Assembly: GCF_001684975.1 (NCBI RefSeq)
Contig: NZ_MAYH01000001.1
Location: forward strand, 186,001 to 250,000
Direction: 5' to 3'
DNA length: 64,000 nt
DNA from: Chryseobacterium artocarpi
Lineage (GTDB): Bacteria; Bacteroidota; Bacteroidia; Flavobacteriales; Weeksellaceae
A program made the translations under genes and the position numbers. How positions within the stretch are numbered: the first letter of the stretch is position 1; every line of letters starts with the position of its first letter. The notes under the pieces were generated by a model that was not told the DNA's origin, searched no databases, and saw nothing but the letters and a program-made list of their open reading frames with translations. Positions 17,395-26,610 of the stretch are shown piece after piece.

Positions 17395-20300
17395 TTACCA
17401 ATTATTTCCTGACATGATAAGCACCTGGCTTTCAGTTCCGTATTTTATTTCGTTAAGGAAGATTTCTTTTCCTTCATCCAATGGAATCATGGAAATACCT
17501 CTACGTTCGTATTCAGATTCAAGGGTGGAAGAAACCATTCCTGCTCCTTTCCAAGGTCCCCAGTTGATGGAGATTACTTTTCCTTTTAATCTTTTATTCA
17601 GAGCGTTAGCGTAATCATCCAATACACTGTTTGCCGCAGCATAATCTGTCTGACCTTTGTTACCGTATACGGATGCAATACTTGAGAATAACACAACGAA
17701 CTGGCAGTCTGTACGAAGTTGTTCAGCCAATACTCTAAGTGGTTTTACTTTGGTATCGAATACACGTCCGAAAGAAGAGGTCGTTTTTTGTTTGAATAAT
17801 TTATCTTCTAAAAGACCTGCTCCGTGGATTACTCCATCTAAACGGCTGTATTTTTCATAAATACTGCTGATTAAATTGCTTAATCCTTCTTCGTCACAAA
17901 GATCTAAAGACTGATAAATAATTGTGTTTCCAAGCGCTTCCATATCACGGATGGTGCGTAGGATTTGATTGTTTTTATAAATTTTTGTGGTCTCTTTTTC
18001 AATCTCAGCAGGAGAAGTGAATTTTCCGGATTTAATCAAATAAGCTCTGATTTCTTCCTTAGTCTTCATTCCTTCGAATTCTTTTGCAGAAACTTCATTT
18101 CTTGGGTCTGCTGATCTTCCTACTAAAATATAAGTACATGGATATGCCTGAGACATGTGTTTCACCAGTTCTGCAGTGATTCCCTGTGCACCACCAAGTA
18201 CCAATACTACTGATTTTTGATCCAACTGAATGTGAGCTTCATTTAAACTTGTTGACAACGGGGAAGGGATAATGTCTACCTTATGTCTTTGCTCGTTTTT
18301 GTAAATAACTTCAGCAGGTTTATCGTTGGTTAAAATTTCCTTTAGAGTAATATCAGCAATCTGATCTACTTCCTGAGGAGTACTTAAGCTGATGAATCTG
18401 CAAGTGGTGTGATCAAATTCTCTAGCTAAACTTTTGAAAAGTCCAGGATACCCTTGATGATGACGTAAAACACTTACATCAGTTACTTTCTGGATATGAG
18501 CCGCAATATCGGAGATTAAGTATACCCATTTCGCTTTATCAAAATCCAGTTTTTTAATTAAATCAACATGATCAATAATGCTTGGTTTATCGGTTGCTGA
18601 GAACAGGTCCAGCATGATTAATCCGTCAACATTGGAAAGATCTTTGTCTGCCTCTACCAATTCTACAATAGCTCCGTGTTTTTCCAATTCGTTTTTGATA
18701 GCTGAGGTTTGTTGGCTGTCATCCTGAGTGATAGCGAAACGTTTTCCTTGCAGAATATCTGTATTTTGTACTGAAGAAGCATCTGTAGGCGTGATGTCAA
18801 AACGAAGACGAGATAAAACATTATTCGTAGCTTCAGGAGTATTAACTTTCTTTACTTCGTTTTTTGTTTCGGTAGTGTCACCGCTCATTTCACTGATCCA
18901 GCTTGCCAATCCACGAAGGGTTTTAATAGCTGCTAATTTCTCCATTACATCATCCGCCTGCTCAAGATTTTCTCCGAAACCGATCTTGTTTTTAAGATCT
19001 GCAATGATCTCCATACGTTTGATGGAATCGATACTAAGATCTGCTTCTAAATCTAAGTCTAAACCTAGCATTTCTTTCGGATATCCTGTTTTCTCACTTA
19101 CGATATTTAAAATACCGTTTTGAAGGTCTTCTAATGATAATGCAGACTTAGCCTGTGGTGCTGAAGTCGCTTCAGTAGCTGTTCCGTTTTTTTCAGTAGC
19201 GGTTGTTGTTTCAGTTCCTGAGAATTCAGTAAGCCATGATACTAATCCGCTTAACGTTTTGATGGCTGCCAATTGTTCCATCACCATATCTTCATTGGTA
19301 TTACCATTGGCTAGTGTGCCTAATTCACTGCGAAGTGTACCGATAATTTCCACTCTTTTAATAGAATCGATACTTAAATCAGCTTCAAGGTCCATTTCCA
19401 TACCCAGCATTTCTTGCGGGTACCCAGTTTTATCACTTACAACCTGTAGTAATAAAGCTTTTATATCTCTTTTTGGAGCTGCTTTTACGGCAACAGCAGT
19501 AGCAGCCACTGCAACAGTTCTTTCCTGCTGAACTGCTTGTACCGGAATGGTACGTTCAGGTGCAGGAGCTGGCATTGGAGTATTGTAAACAGGCATAGGG
19601 TTCACCTGAGGATTCTGTCCCATAAAGGAAAGCATCACATCACGTTGTGCCTGTATCATTAGTTTCATACTGTTTAAATATTCCTGCAGCATACGTTCTG
19701 CCGTAGATAGACCTTCCGGTGCAGGAGCTTGCGTATTATGATTGGTAAAATTGTTCATGGGAATAGGATTTATAATAGGGAGTGCACCATTAGCAGGTAA
19801 TGAACCTGTTGTCGGATGTGCAGCTTGTCCGTTAACACGCCAGATGGCAGGGCTTTTCTTGTACAATTCAGGTTGATTAATGTCAACAATCTGAACGAAA
19901 CGACCATCGAAAAGTTTCTCAATGTTAAAGCTGCGTCCTGTTCCTAAATACTGTGCTAACATGCACAATAAATGAGTGAATTTATTACGGCTGCTGTCTT
20001 CAACATATAAAGTCAACTGGTCTTTTTCAAGACATGATTTTGCCAATCCTGTAAGGACTTTTCCTGGTCCTACCTCGATGAATATTCTCGCTCCATCGTT
20101 ATACATCGCCTGCATCTGTTCTACGAATCTCACAGGCTGTACCAAGTGGTCAGTCAATCTTTCTTTGATGTCAGAAGGATTCGAAGGATATACGTTTGCT
20201 GTGGTATTAGACCATACAGGGATCTGCATTTCCTGGAAAGGAACGTCTTTTAATACATCAGCATATAAACCTTTAGATTTTGCCAATAACGGGCTGTGGA

Positions 20301-23300
20301 ATGCGCATGCCACTTCTAGTTTTTTAGCAGAAATACCTTCTTGTTTAAGTACTTCCAGCAATTTATTGATAGCTTCCGTACTTCCAGCGATAACACATTG
20401 AGTAGGCGAGTTGAAGTTAACCGGATAGCATCCTTCAACCCTAGCAATAATCGGTTGTAAACGTTCGTGAGTAGCACTTGCAGCTAACATAGAACCCGGA
20501 TCACCATCTTCTACTGAGTTTAGAATAGATTGAGCTCTACGGATACTTAAATCAACTAATTGATCTTCTGCAAATACCCCTGAGAAACATAAAGCTGGTA
20601 ATTCACCATAGCTGTGACCAGCAAGCATATCAGGAATGATTCCTAATGATTCTAAGAATTTAGCCAATGCAAGATCAACAATTCCTAAAAGTGGTTGTGC
20701 TAAACGGGTATCTTTAATGGTTTCTTTCTGTTGCTTTAAATCCGCTTCATTGAATGTTGTAGAAGGGAAAACCACTTTTTCAAGCTCAGGATAGTTATCG
20801 ATAATCTGACGCATAGCCGGGAAGACTACGAATAGATCACGAGCCATATTGATTCTCTGACTTCCTTGTCCAGGGAATGTAAAGGCTACCTTACCTTCTT
20901 TTTTACTGACAGTGAAAGTATCTTTAGTCTCTATCCCTAGCAATACTAACTCAATCTTCATCATCAGGTCTACCGCAGTATCAGCTACAATACTGAACTG
21001 AATTGGCTTTTCTGAATTGATGCTTAAGCTGTAAGCAATATCTTTTAATGGAATCTCATCATTGATTTCCAATAATGTTTTGATCTGGCTTGATTGTCCT
21101 TTTGCTTCTTCATAAGTATCCCCACGGAATACAAATAATTCTGAAGGCCAAGACTGCATTGCAATTGAGTCATCTTTTTTCGGATGGTTCGCAATGACTG
21201 TGTGGAAGTTTGTTCCTCCAAATCCAAAAGCACTGATTCCCGCATATCTGTTTTTCTCAGTCCATAACCCCGTTTCCGCATGGAAAGAGAATGGGCTGGT
21301 TTGTGCGTTATAATAAGCGTTCGGATTCTTAAGGTGAAGGGTAGGAGGTTTCACACCATGGTAAACAGCAAGAGAAGCTTTGATTAAACCTGCTAATCCT
21401 GCGGCACATTTAGTATGTCCGATCTGAGTTTTCACAGAACCTAGATGCGTTTGTCCCGGTAATGCACCTGAACGGCTGAATAAGTTGGTTAAAGCACTTA
21501 ATTCTGTTTTGTCTCCAACAACAGTTCCTGTACCGTGAGCTTCTACCAATCCTACTGCTGCTGCACTGATTCCTGCTTGAGTATAAGCGCGTTCTAATGC
21601 TCTTACCTGACCTACTTTTCTAGGAGCAGTCAATCCAAGGGCTTTACCATCACTGGATCCGCCAACTCCTTTAATTACAGAGTAAATACGGTCACCATCG
21701 TTGATCGCATCTTCATATCTTTTTAGAACAAGGATCGCGATTCCTTCTCCAAGGGCAATTCCGTCTGCTTCACTGTCAAATGTAGCACATCTTCCTTTTC
21801 TGGAAAGGGCATGCGTACTGGAGAACATCAGGTAATCGTTGATTCCGTTATGTAAATCTGCACCTCCGGCAAGAACCATATCGGATTTTCCTAACACAAG
21901 TTCCTGACAAGCTAAATCTAAGGCAGCTAAAGATGAAGCACAAGCTGCATCTACAGTAAAGTTTCTTCCACCCAAATCCAGACGATTCGTAATCCTACCT
22001 GCGATCACATTCGCCAAAATACCTGGGAATGAATCTTCTGTAGTATGTGGAAAAGCTTCTTTTACTTCTTCGTGAAGTTCTCCGAAGACTTGTTTATAAT
22101 ACCCTCTGAAACTATAGCTGTTGGCAAGGTCGTTACCGCCTTCAGCTCCGATAATTACAGAAATGTTTTCTCTATTAATATGTTTTTCACCATATCCAGC
22201 ATCTTCCATCGCACGTTTTGCTACTAATAAAGTAAGCAATTGTGTAGGCTCAATAGCAGCCAGAGATTGTGGCGGAATACCGAATGCTAATGGATCAAAA
22301 TCAATTTTTGGAATAAAACCACCCCATTTTGAGTGAGATACGTCTGCTTCGTCTGAATCTGGTTTATAATAAAGCTCTTTATTCCATCTTTCGTCCGGAA
22401 CTTCAGTAACGCTGTCTTTTCCAAGGATGATATTTCTCCAGAACTCATCCAGGTTTTTAGCACCAGGGAAAATACATTCCATTCCTACGATAGCGATATC
22501 CAATGGTTTTTCGCTGGATGTTGGCAGTTCTGCTAATTCAGCGTTTTGGATGTATTCGTAGTTGTTGATACTAACGTTTTGATGAAGCTCTTCAAGCGTA
22601 AGCACCTTGTTTTGCATCGTGGCGATCTGCCCAATCATGTACATTCCAAGATCCAATTGATCGTCTTTAGGAATGTTGACTAACTGATCTCCTTGGCGTT
22701 CAATTCCTTTAGCTGCAATTCTTAAACGGCCTACGTTTAATTTTTCCAATTGCTCCCAAACTACTTTTTTATCAGTTCCGGCAGCTAAAAGTTTAGCTTT
22801 CTCGGTATTGAAGTGGTTGGCAAATGAAGTATTTAAACAACGGGTTTCATGGCCTGGAGCTGTTTCCAATAAAACAGTATCTTTAGCCTGCATCGCCTGT
22901 AGCTGGAACTCTTCCTGAATAGCTCCGGTCTGTACAGCTTCCTGAGTGTACAGATAAGCAGTTCCCATCAAAACACCCACTTTCACTCCTCTGGCAGCTA
23001 ATGGAGCAGCCATGATGGAAACGAATGCAGTTGAGAAATCATTATGGATTCCACCCGCAAAAAATACACTGATATTTTCCGGATGGTCTTCTTTTAATAT
23101 TCTTTCAATTTGTTTTTCCCAAAGAACCATGCTGGATAACGGACCAACGTGTCCACCACATTCACGACCTTCGAAAATAAAGCTTTTGGCACCTTCTTTA
23201 AGGAAAATGTCCAATAGGGCAGGAGATGGAACATGTAAGAATGTCTTTATTCCTGCTTTTTCAAATACTTTAGCCTGTGCCGGTCTTCCTCCAGCAATTA

Positions 23301-24435
23301 AAACTACTGGTGGCTGAGCTTCAAGAATGTAAGAGGTTTGTTCATCTCTTAATTCCTGAGGGGCAAATCCTAAAATTCCTACTCCCCATGTTTTGTTACC
23401 TGCCAACTCCTTGGTTTCCATTACTAAAGACTTTGCTGAGTTTCCTTTCAATAAGGATAGAGCAACAAAAGGTAAGGCTCCTGCTTTTGCTACTGCATTG
23501 GCAAATCCGGGAACATCACTTACACGGGTCATAGGTCCCTGTGCGATTGGATAAGTAAGCCCAAGTTCCTGTGCTAATGGATTGTTCTGATCGATCACCT
23601 GAAGGGCTTTTGCCTGTTTCAGGTGCCCATGCATTGCTTCTTTAAGTCCAAATGCAAGCTTTTTCAGAGTTCTGAACTCTTCATACAAATCTACAGCTAA
23701 TGAGATGTCTTGTCCCATTGGGATGTAGCTCTTGCTAATATCAAGATTTGTAAAATACTGTTGAAGAACCTCTGCTTTCACATCCTCAGGTAACGCAGGT
23801 GAGTTAGGTCTTACTAATACACGGTGATTGGCAATGATTTTGGTTTCTGTTCCGTTCAGCTTTGAGGATAGATCCTTAATGTCTTGTGGAACAGAGCTTT
23901 CAAGAAATAAAGCAAGTTGACTATCCAGAATAACTCCTGCTGCACCTAATGCTTTTAAAGCTGCTGCGGTGTGAAGTCCTATTCCTCCTTGCACCCATAC
24001 AGGGATGTTCTTGATTTCCTTGATAATACGTTGAAACAATACAAAAGTAGACTCGTATCCGATTTTTCCTCCGGCTTCATTTCCTTTGATGATAATCCCT
24101 TTTGCTCCTGCTTGTTCAGCTTGTCTTGCTTCTTCTAAACTGGTAACCTGATAGATAATATCCAGAGAAGAATTCTGATTGATTGATACACCGAATGGCA
24201 GAATTACAAATTTCACATTCTCGGGAAATTGAATTGCCAAAAAATGTTCATTAGAAATGTGAATACCATAAGAAGGTATATCGAATTGGTCAATTTGACT
24301 TAAGGCTTCTTCGGCAGTTGCCAATTCATACCCTAAGCTCAGAACAGGAAATATACCCGCCTGATGCATCTTAGGCATAAGATTGACATCCGGCCTTTCA
24401 AAAGGCGTTAGTCCGATAATAGTTAAGTTTTTCAT
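17395..24435 (-). CDS. PUFA-synthase-like polyketide synthase: (PfaD-like)2-KS-AT-ACP-ACP-KR
   Basis: A 2346-aa multidomain synthase, first gene of the operon. Two nitronate-monooxygenase/PfaD-like flavin barrels come first (about 1-210 and 290-540). The second has the canonical RECGGHVG (H429); the first has EAGGKIG with Lys124 in the His position. Then: KS (about 625-1060; C832, H967, H1007), AT (about 1130-1430; GQGSQ, S1275 in GHSYGE, AFHSPLL as in malonyl-type ATs), a Pro/Ala-rich linker, two ACPs (S1691 and S1804, both in DLSIDSIKR), and a KR (about 1980-2346; GGAQGI cofactor loop, Y2265 in YAAAN). In Pfa systems the PfaD barrel is a trans-acting enoyl reductase; here it is fused in front. 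Start: ATG at 24435, the first in frame. No thioesterase. The unit could do condensation, keto reduction and enoyl reduction, with dehydration by the next protein. Confidence 0.94.
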   Translation of the reverse strand: MKNLTIIGLTPFERPDVNLMPKMHQAGIFPVLSLGYELATAEEALSQIDQFDIPSYGIHISNEHFLAIQFPENVKFVILPFGVSINQNSSLDIIYQVTSLEEARQAEQAGAKGIIIKGNEAGGKIGYESTFVLFQRIIKEIKNIPVWVQGGIGLHTAAALKALGAAGVILDSQLALFLESSVPQDIKDLSSKLNGTETKIIANHRVLVRPNSPALPEDVKAEVLQQYFTNLDISKSYIPMGQDISLAVDLYEEFRTLKKLAFGLKEAMHGHLKQAKALQVIDQNNPLAQELGLTYPIAQGPMTRVSDVPGFANAVAKAGALPFVALSLLKGNSAKSLVMETKELAGNKTWGVGILGFAPQELRDEQTSYILEAQPPVVLIAGGRPAQAKVFEKAGIKTFLHVPSPALLDIFLKEGAKSFIFEGRECGGHVGPLSSMVLWEKQIERILKEDHPENISVFFAGGIHNDFSTAFVSIMAAPLAARGVKVGVLMGTAYLYTQEAVQTGAIQEEFQLQAMQAKDTVLLETAPGHETRCLNTSFANHFNTEKAKLLAAGTDKKVVWEQLEKLNVGRLRIAAKGIERQGDQLVNIPKDDQLDLGMYMIGQIATMQNKVLTLEELHQNVSINNYEYIQNAELAELPTSSEKPLDIAIVGMECIFPGAKNLDEFWRNIILGKDSVTEVPDERWNKELYYKPDSDEADVSHSKWGGFIPKIDFDPLAFGIPPQSLAAIEPTQLLTLLVAKRAMEDAGYGEKHINRENISVIIGAEGGNDLANSYSFRGYYKQVFGELHEEVKEAFPHTTEDSFPGILANVIAGRITNRLDLGGRNFTVDAACASSLAALDLACQELVLGKSDMVLAGGADLHNGINDYLMFSSTHALSRKGRCATFDSEADGIALGEGIAILVLKRYEDAINDGDRIYSVIKGVGGSSDGKALGLTAPRKVGQVRALERAYTQAGISAAAVGLVEAHGTGTVVGDKTELSALTNLFSRSGALPGQTHLGSVKTQIGHTKCAAGLAGLIKASLAVYHGVKPPTLHLKNPNAYYNAQTSPFSFHAETGLWTEKNRYAGISAFGFGGTNFHTVIANHPKKDDSIAMQSWPSELFVFRGDTYEEAKGQSSQIKTLLEINDEIPLKDIAYSLSINSEKPIQFSIVADTAVDLMMKIELVLLGIETKDTFTVSKKEGKVAFTFPGQGSQRINMARDLFVVFPAMRQIIDNYPELEKVVFPSTTFNEADLKQQKETIKDTRLAQPLLGIVDLALAKFLESLGIIPDMLAGHSYGELPALCFSGVFAEDQLVDLSIRRAQSILNSVEDGDPGSMLAASATHERLQPIIARVEGCYPVNFNSPTQCVIAGSTEAINKLLEVLKQEGISAKKLEVACAFHSPLLAKSKGLYADVLKDVPFQEMQIPVWSNTTANVYPSNPSDIKERLTDHLVQPVRFVEQMQAMYNDGARIFIEVGPGKVLTGLAKSCLEKDQLTLYVEDSSRNKFTHLLCMLAQYLGTGRSFNIEKLFDGRFVQIVDINQPELYKKSPAIWRVNGQAAHPTTGSLPANGALPIINPIPMNNFTNHNTQAPAPEGLSTAERMLQEYLNSMKLMIQAQRDVMLSFMGQNPQVNPMPVYNTPMPAPAPERTIPVQAVQQERTVAVAATAVAVKAAPKRDIKALLLQVVSDKTGYPQEMLGMEMDLEADLSIDSIKRVEIIGTLRSELGTLANGNTNEDMVMEQLAAIKTLSGLVSWLTEFSGTETTTATEKNGTATEATSAPQAKSALSLEDLQNGILNIVSEKTGYPKEMLGLDLDLEADLSIDSIKRMEIIADLKNKIGFGENLEQADDVMEKLAAIKTLRGLASWISEMSGDTTETKNEVKKVNTPEATNNVLSRLRFDITPTDASSVQNTDILQGKRFAITQDDSQQTSAIKNELEKHGAIVELVEADKDLSNVDGLIMLDLFSATDKPSIIDHVDLIKKLDFDKAKWVYLISDIAAHIQKVTDVSVLRHHQGYPGLFKSLAREFDHTTCRFISLSTPQEVDQIADITLKEILTNDKPAEVIYKNEQRHKVDIIPSPLSTSLNEAHIQLDQKSVVLVLGGAQGITAELVKHMSQAYPCTYILVGRSADPRNEVSAKEFEGMKTKEEIRAYLIKSGKFTSPAEIEKETTKIYKNNQILRTIRDMEALGNTIIYQSLDLCDEEGLSNLISSIYEKYSRLDGVIHGAGLLEDKLFKQKTTSSFGRVFDTKVKPLRVLAEQLRTDCQFVVLFSSIASVYGNKGQTDYAAANSVLDDYANALNKRLKGKVISINWGPWKGAGMVSSTLESEYERRGISMIPLDEGKEIFLNEIKYGTESQVLIMSGNNW

Positions 24436-24594
24436 GGCGTTGATATGTTAGTAAAAAGTTACATAACAAACATTTAACTCTTTGACGTATAGAGCGATGT
24501 TTATTATGAACAAATAAAATTGGTTCTTGTTGTATCTTTAAAAATAAAGTCTTTTTGATGATTATTTTGTAATAATGAACTATCAACCCAGAAG

Positions 24595-24662
24595 TGATTG
24601 TGGGTAAGGTTGATTTTCGGCTTTTTAAAAGGCGTTAGCCTTACATTGGTCAAGTTTTTCAT
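24595..24662 (-). pseudogene. Degenerate second copy of the synthase gene's first ~23 codons
   Basis: On the minus strand an ATG at 24662 opens MKNLTNVRLTPFKKPKINL, which matches MKNLTIIGLTPFERPDVNL at the start of the large synthase (24435) in 13 of 19 residues, and the DNA is alike too. The likeness stops after about 23 codons; the frame then runs on into unrelated residues and ends at 24504. So this is either a relic of a duplicated or recombined 5' end, or a short leader peptide copied from the gene start. It lies about 230 bases ahead of the true start, in the same orientation. Confidence 0.6.
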
Positions 24663-25330
24663 TTCATCTATAGTATTGAAAATAATATATTGTCTCATAA
24701 ATTATCTTTAATCCTGTAGGGATAAAGAGTAATTATCAATTATGAGTGAATAAAAATAATAAAATTATAATATATTTTCAACCATAAATACAATTTGATA
24801 ATGATTTTTTAACACAAAAATATTAATTGTTCAAATGCTATTAAAATACATAGTTTTATTACTTATTCTTATAAACAAGCCGGTACGATTACAGTAATCA
24901 CAAAATATAAATAATTATAATTAAAGGAACGTCAAGCAAAGATATAAATAAAAAATAAAATATTTCAAAAAGTAGAGATTTGTTTTTTTATATGTTACAT
25001 AATAATAACATTCGGAGAAGTCGATGAAATCTACAAAAACAAGCTTTGTGAAATGTGTAAAAAATCCTGAATTATGTCGCATTAAATTGAATTGTAATAG
25101 AATAGAGGGAAAAAAAAATGATGCGATTTGTGACTTATTTGATCGGTTTGATTAAGGAAATGATAATTTTAATCTTAATGGATTTAGTCTATTGTATTAA
25201 TAGGTCTTGTTTTTGTATCAATAAGTAAGTGGTTAGTTGTGTTATCTTGAAAAAAAGTGAAGATTTTTGATTATTTTTTTACTCAGATAAATATATTGTA
25301 AACAGTTTGTGAATTATTTGGGTGAAAATG
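24663..25330. other. Long AT-rich intergenic region, upstream of the glycolipid operon
   Basis: No gene of normal size is found here. The region must hold the promoter of the 18-kb operon, but I found no clean TTTG-N19-TAnnTTTG pair; a lone TATTTTTG (minus strand, 24815-24822) fits the -7 consensus but its spacing to the nearest TTTG is wrong. A 43-codon open frame on the plus strand (25024-25155) is listed separately. Confidence 0.5.
25024..25155 (+). CDS. Candidate small ORF, 43 aa, four cysteines
   Basis: An ATG-started frame of 43 codons ending in TAA. It is preceded by GGAGAAG seven to eight bases before the ATG, an SD-like stretch that is rare in this phylum and therefore noticeable. 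The peptide is basic, with Cys at 11, 18, 24 and 36, and has no signal peptide or membrane segment. It lies alone between the synthase operon and glsA, both on the other strand. No family is recognised. It may be chance in AT-rich DNA. Confidence 0.25.
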   Translation: MKSTKTSFVKCVKNPELCRIKLNCNRIEGKKNDAICDLFDRFD

Positions 25331-25362
25331 AAAAAAGGTAACTCAAATTAGAGCTACCTTTT
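25331..25362 (-). terminator. Rho-independent terminator of glsA
   Basis: Stem AAAAGGTA-x-CTC / GAG-x-TACCTTTT with one mismatch, followed on the minus strand by a run of six T. It lies 66 bases past the glsA stop. Confidence 0.75.
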
Positions 25363-25428
25363 CTGTATTGTAATCAAAAAAAGAAGAGTGAAAAATGTTC
25401 TTTCTTCTGTTTAATGAAAGTTTTGTGA

Positions 25429-26442
25429 CTAGAAAATGCTTAAATTATACTGTTTTACTAAATCTAAAATCATGTGATAACCAGCTAAAGAGTTCCCATG
25501 TTGGTCCAATGCCGGGCTGAATACTCCAATACCTATTTTTCCCGGAACACTTACGGTAATCCCACCGCCTACACCGGATTTGCTTGGTAGACCTACGGTT
25601 CTTGAGTATTCTCCACTGAATTCGTACATTCCTGCAGTCAGCATTTGAGATTCTATTAGCTTGGCAAGGTCTGCGTTTTTATATTTTGAATCACCATCAT
25701 AACGAACGCATTGATTGGCAAAGAAATAACCGATTTTAGCTAAATCCTCAGTGGTTAGTTCGATGGAGCATTGTTTAAAATAATTGTCTAATTGATCTTC
25801 GTTTCCTGAAATCAATCCACTGTTTTTCATAATGTAAAACATTCCACGGTTACGGTGTCCCGTAGATTTCTCAGATTCATATACGGATTTACTGTAATCA
25901 ATTGTAGGATTTTTAGTGATATAGCGAACCATATCCAGGACTTTTAAAAATGGTTTTTCTCCTTCTCCGGAAATCAAGGATGTTGTAAGGATAGCTCCCG
26001 CATTCATCATTGGATTAAGTGGTTTTCCTGTTGTTTCAAGATTGGAAAAATGATTGAAAGGTCTGTCGGAACCGAAGTATCCCATTTTATCGAAAACATT
26101 GGCTTCACCTTTTTCATTAACGGCAACCATTAACGCGATTATCTTGGAAATACTCTGCATGGTGAACTTTTTGCTCACATCACCTGTATTGAATACTTTG
26201 CCATTTTGATCTACTACTGAAAAGGCAATAGCTTTTGCATCCATTTTGCCAAGTTCAGGAATGTAATCTGCTACTTTCCCTTGGGAAGAATAGGTTCTGT
26301 TTTTTTCCAGAATATTACTTAAGGTTTTCTCTGAGATGGTAGAAGTGTCTGCTGTTTTTTGAGCATGCATTACGGTGTTCAGGGACAAAAACCCGGCTAT
26401 AAGGATTCCTTTTGCAGAAAATAAAATGCTGTTTTTTTTCAT
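25429..26442 (-). CDS. glsA: Glutaminase A, exported form
   Basis: A serine-dependent glutaminase (beta-lactamase-like fold) hydrolysing L-glutamine to glutamate and ammonia. Family signatures seen: FTMQSISKI with the S-x-x-K pair, the NPMMNAGAI stretch, and the late KSGVGGGI glycine loop. The start is placed at 26442: from there a clear signal peptide of about 27 residues ends in MHAQ, whereas the longer frame from 26490 would run into the -7 box at 26488-26495. The mature length (about 310 aa) is normal. Export to the periplasm is also known for some Bacteroidota glutaminases. Single-gene unit: own promoter and own terminator. Confidence 0.93.
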   Translation of the reverse strand: MKKNSILFSAKGILIAGFLSLNTVMHAQKTADTSTISEKTLSNILEKNRTYSSQGKVADYIPELGKMDAKAIAFSVVDQNGKVFNTGDVSKKFTMQSISKIIALMVAVNEKGEANVFDKMGYFGSDRPFNHFSNLETTGKPLNPMMNAGAILTTSLISGEGEKPFLKVLDMVRYITKNPTIDYSKSVYESEKSTGHRNRGMFYIMKNSGLISGNEDQLDNYFKQCSIELTTEDLAKIGYFFANQCVRYDGDSKYKNADLAKLIESQMLTAGMYEFSGEYSRTVGLPSKSGVGGGITVSVPGKIGIGVFSPALDQHGNSLAGYHMILDLVKQYNLSIF

Positions 26443-26487
26443 GTAGAATATTTTCGAATAAAAGTTTAAATGTAAGTCTCGAAAAAA

Positions 26488-26517
26488 CAAAGATAAGGTA
26501 TTTCATTTTTTATGCAA
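26488..26517 (-). promoter_or_regulatory. Promoter of glsA, Bacteroidota type
   Basis: On the minus strand TTG is followed after 19 bases by TATCTTTG, a full match to TTG-N19-TAnnTTTG. The -7 box lies 45 bases before the ATG at 26442. Confidence 0.65.
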
Positions 26518-26610
26518 GGTTTGTTCGAGATTCAGGTAGGAGGGCTCTGGAAGATGGAAATGGTGTTTTTTTCTTCTTTTATAATGAGAATTTCAATAAG
26601 GATCTCAATT

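Noticed and set aside
13110..24435. Assignment as a true EPA/DHA (PfaABCD) cluster
   Set aside because: There are only two ACPs, no KS-CLF-DH-DH PfaC layout, no separate PfaD, and the operon carries glycosyl- and acyltransferases. Related, but a different product is likely.
6591..24435. Flexirubin or aryl polyene cluster
   Set aside because: Those use type II, stand-alone KS/ACP enzymes and aromatic starter genes; here the synthases are large type I proteins and no aryl starter gene is found.
24398..24586. 62-codon minus-strand frame across the start of the large synthase gene
   Set aside because: It runs in another frame over the true N-terminus of the synthase and has no conserved character.
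24815..24835. TATTTTTG box as promoter of the lipid operon
   Set aside because: The -7 match is good but the nearest TTTG is only 9 bases away, outside the 17-23 range; kept only as a remark.
26442..26490. Longer start for glsA at 26490
   Set aside because: The extra 16 residues would hide the signal peptide, and the codons would overlap the -7 promoter box.
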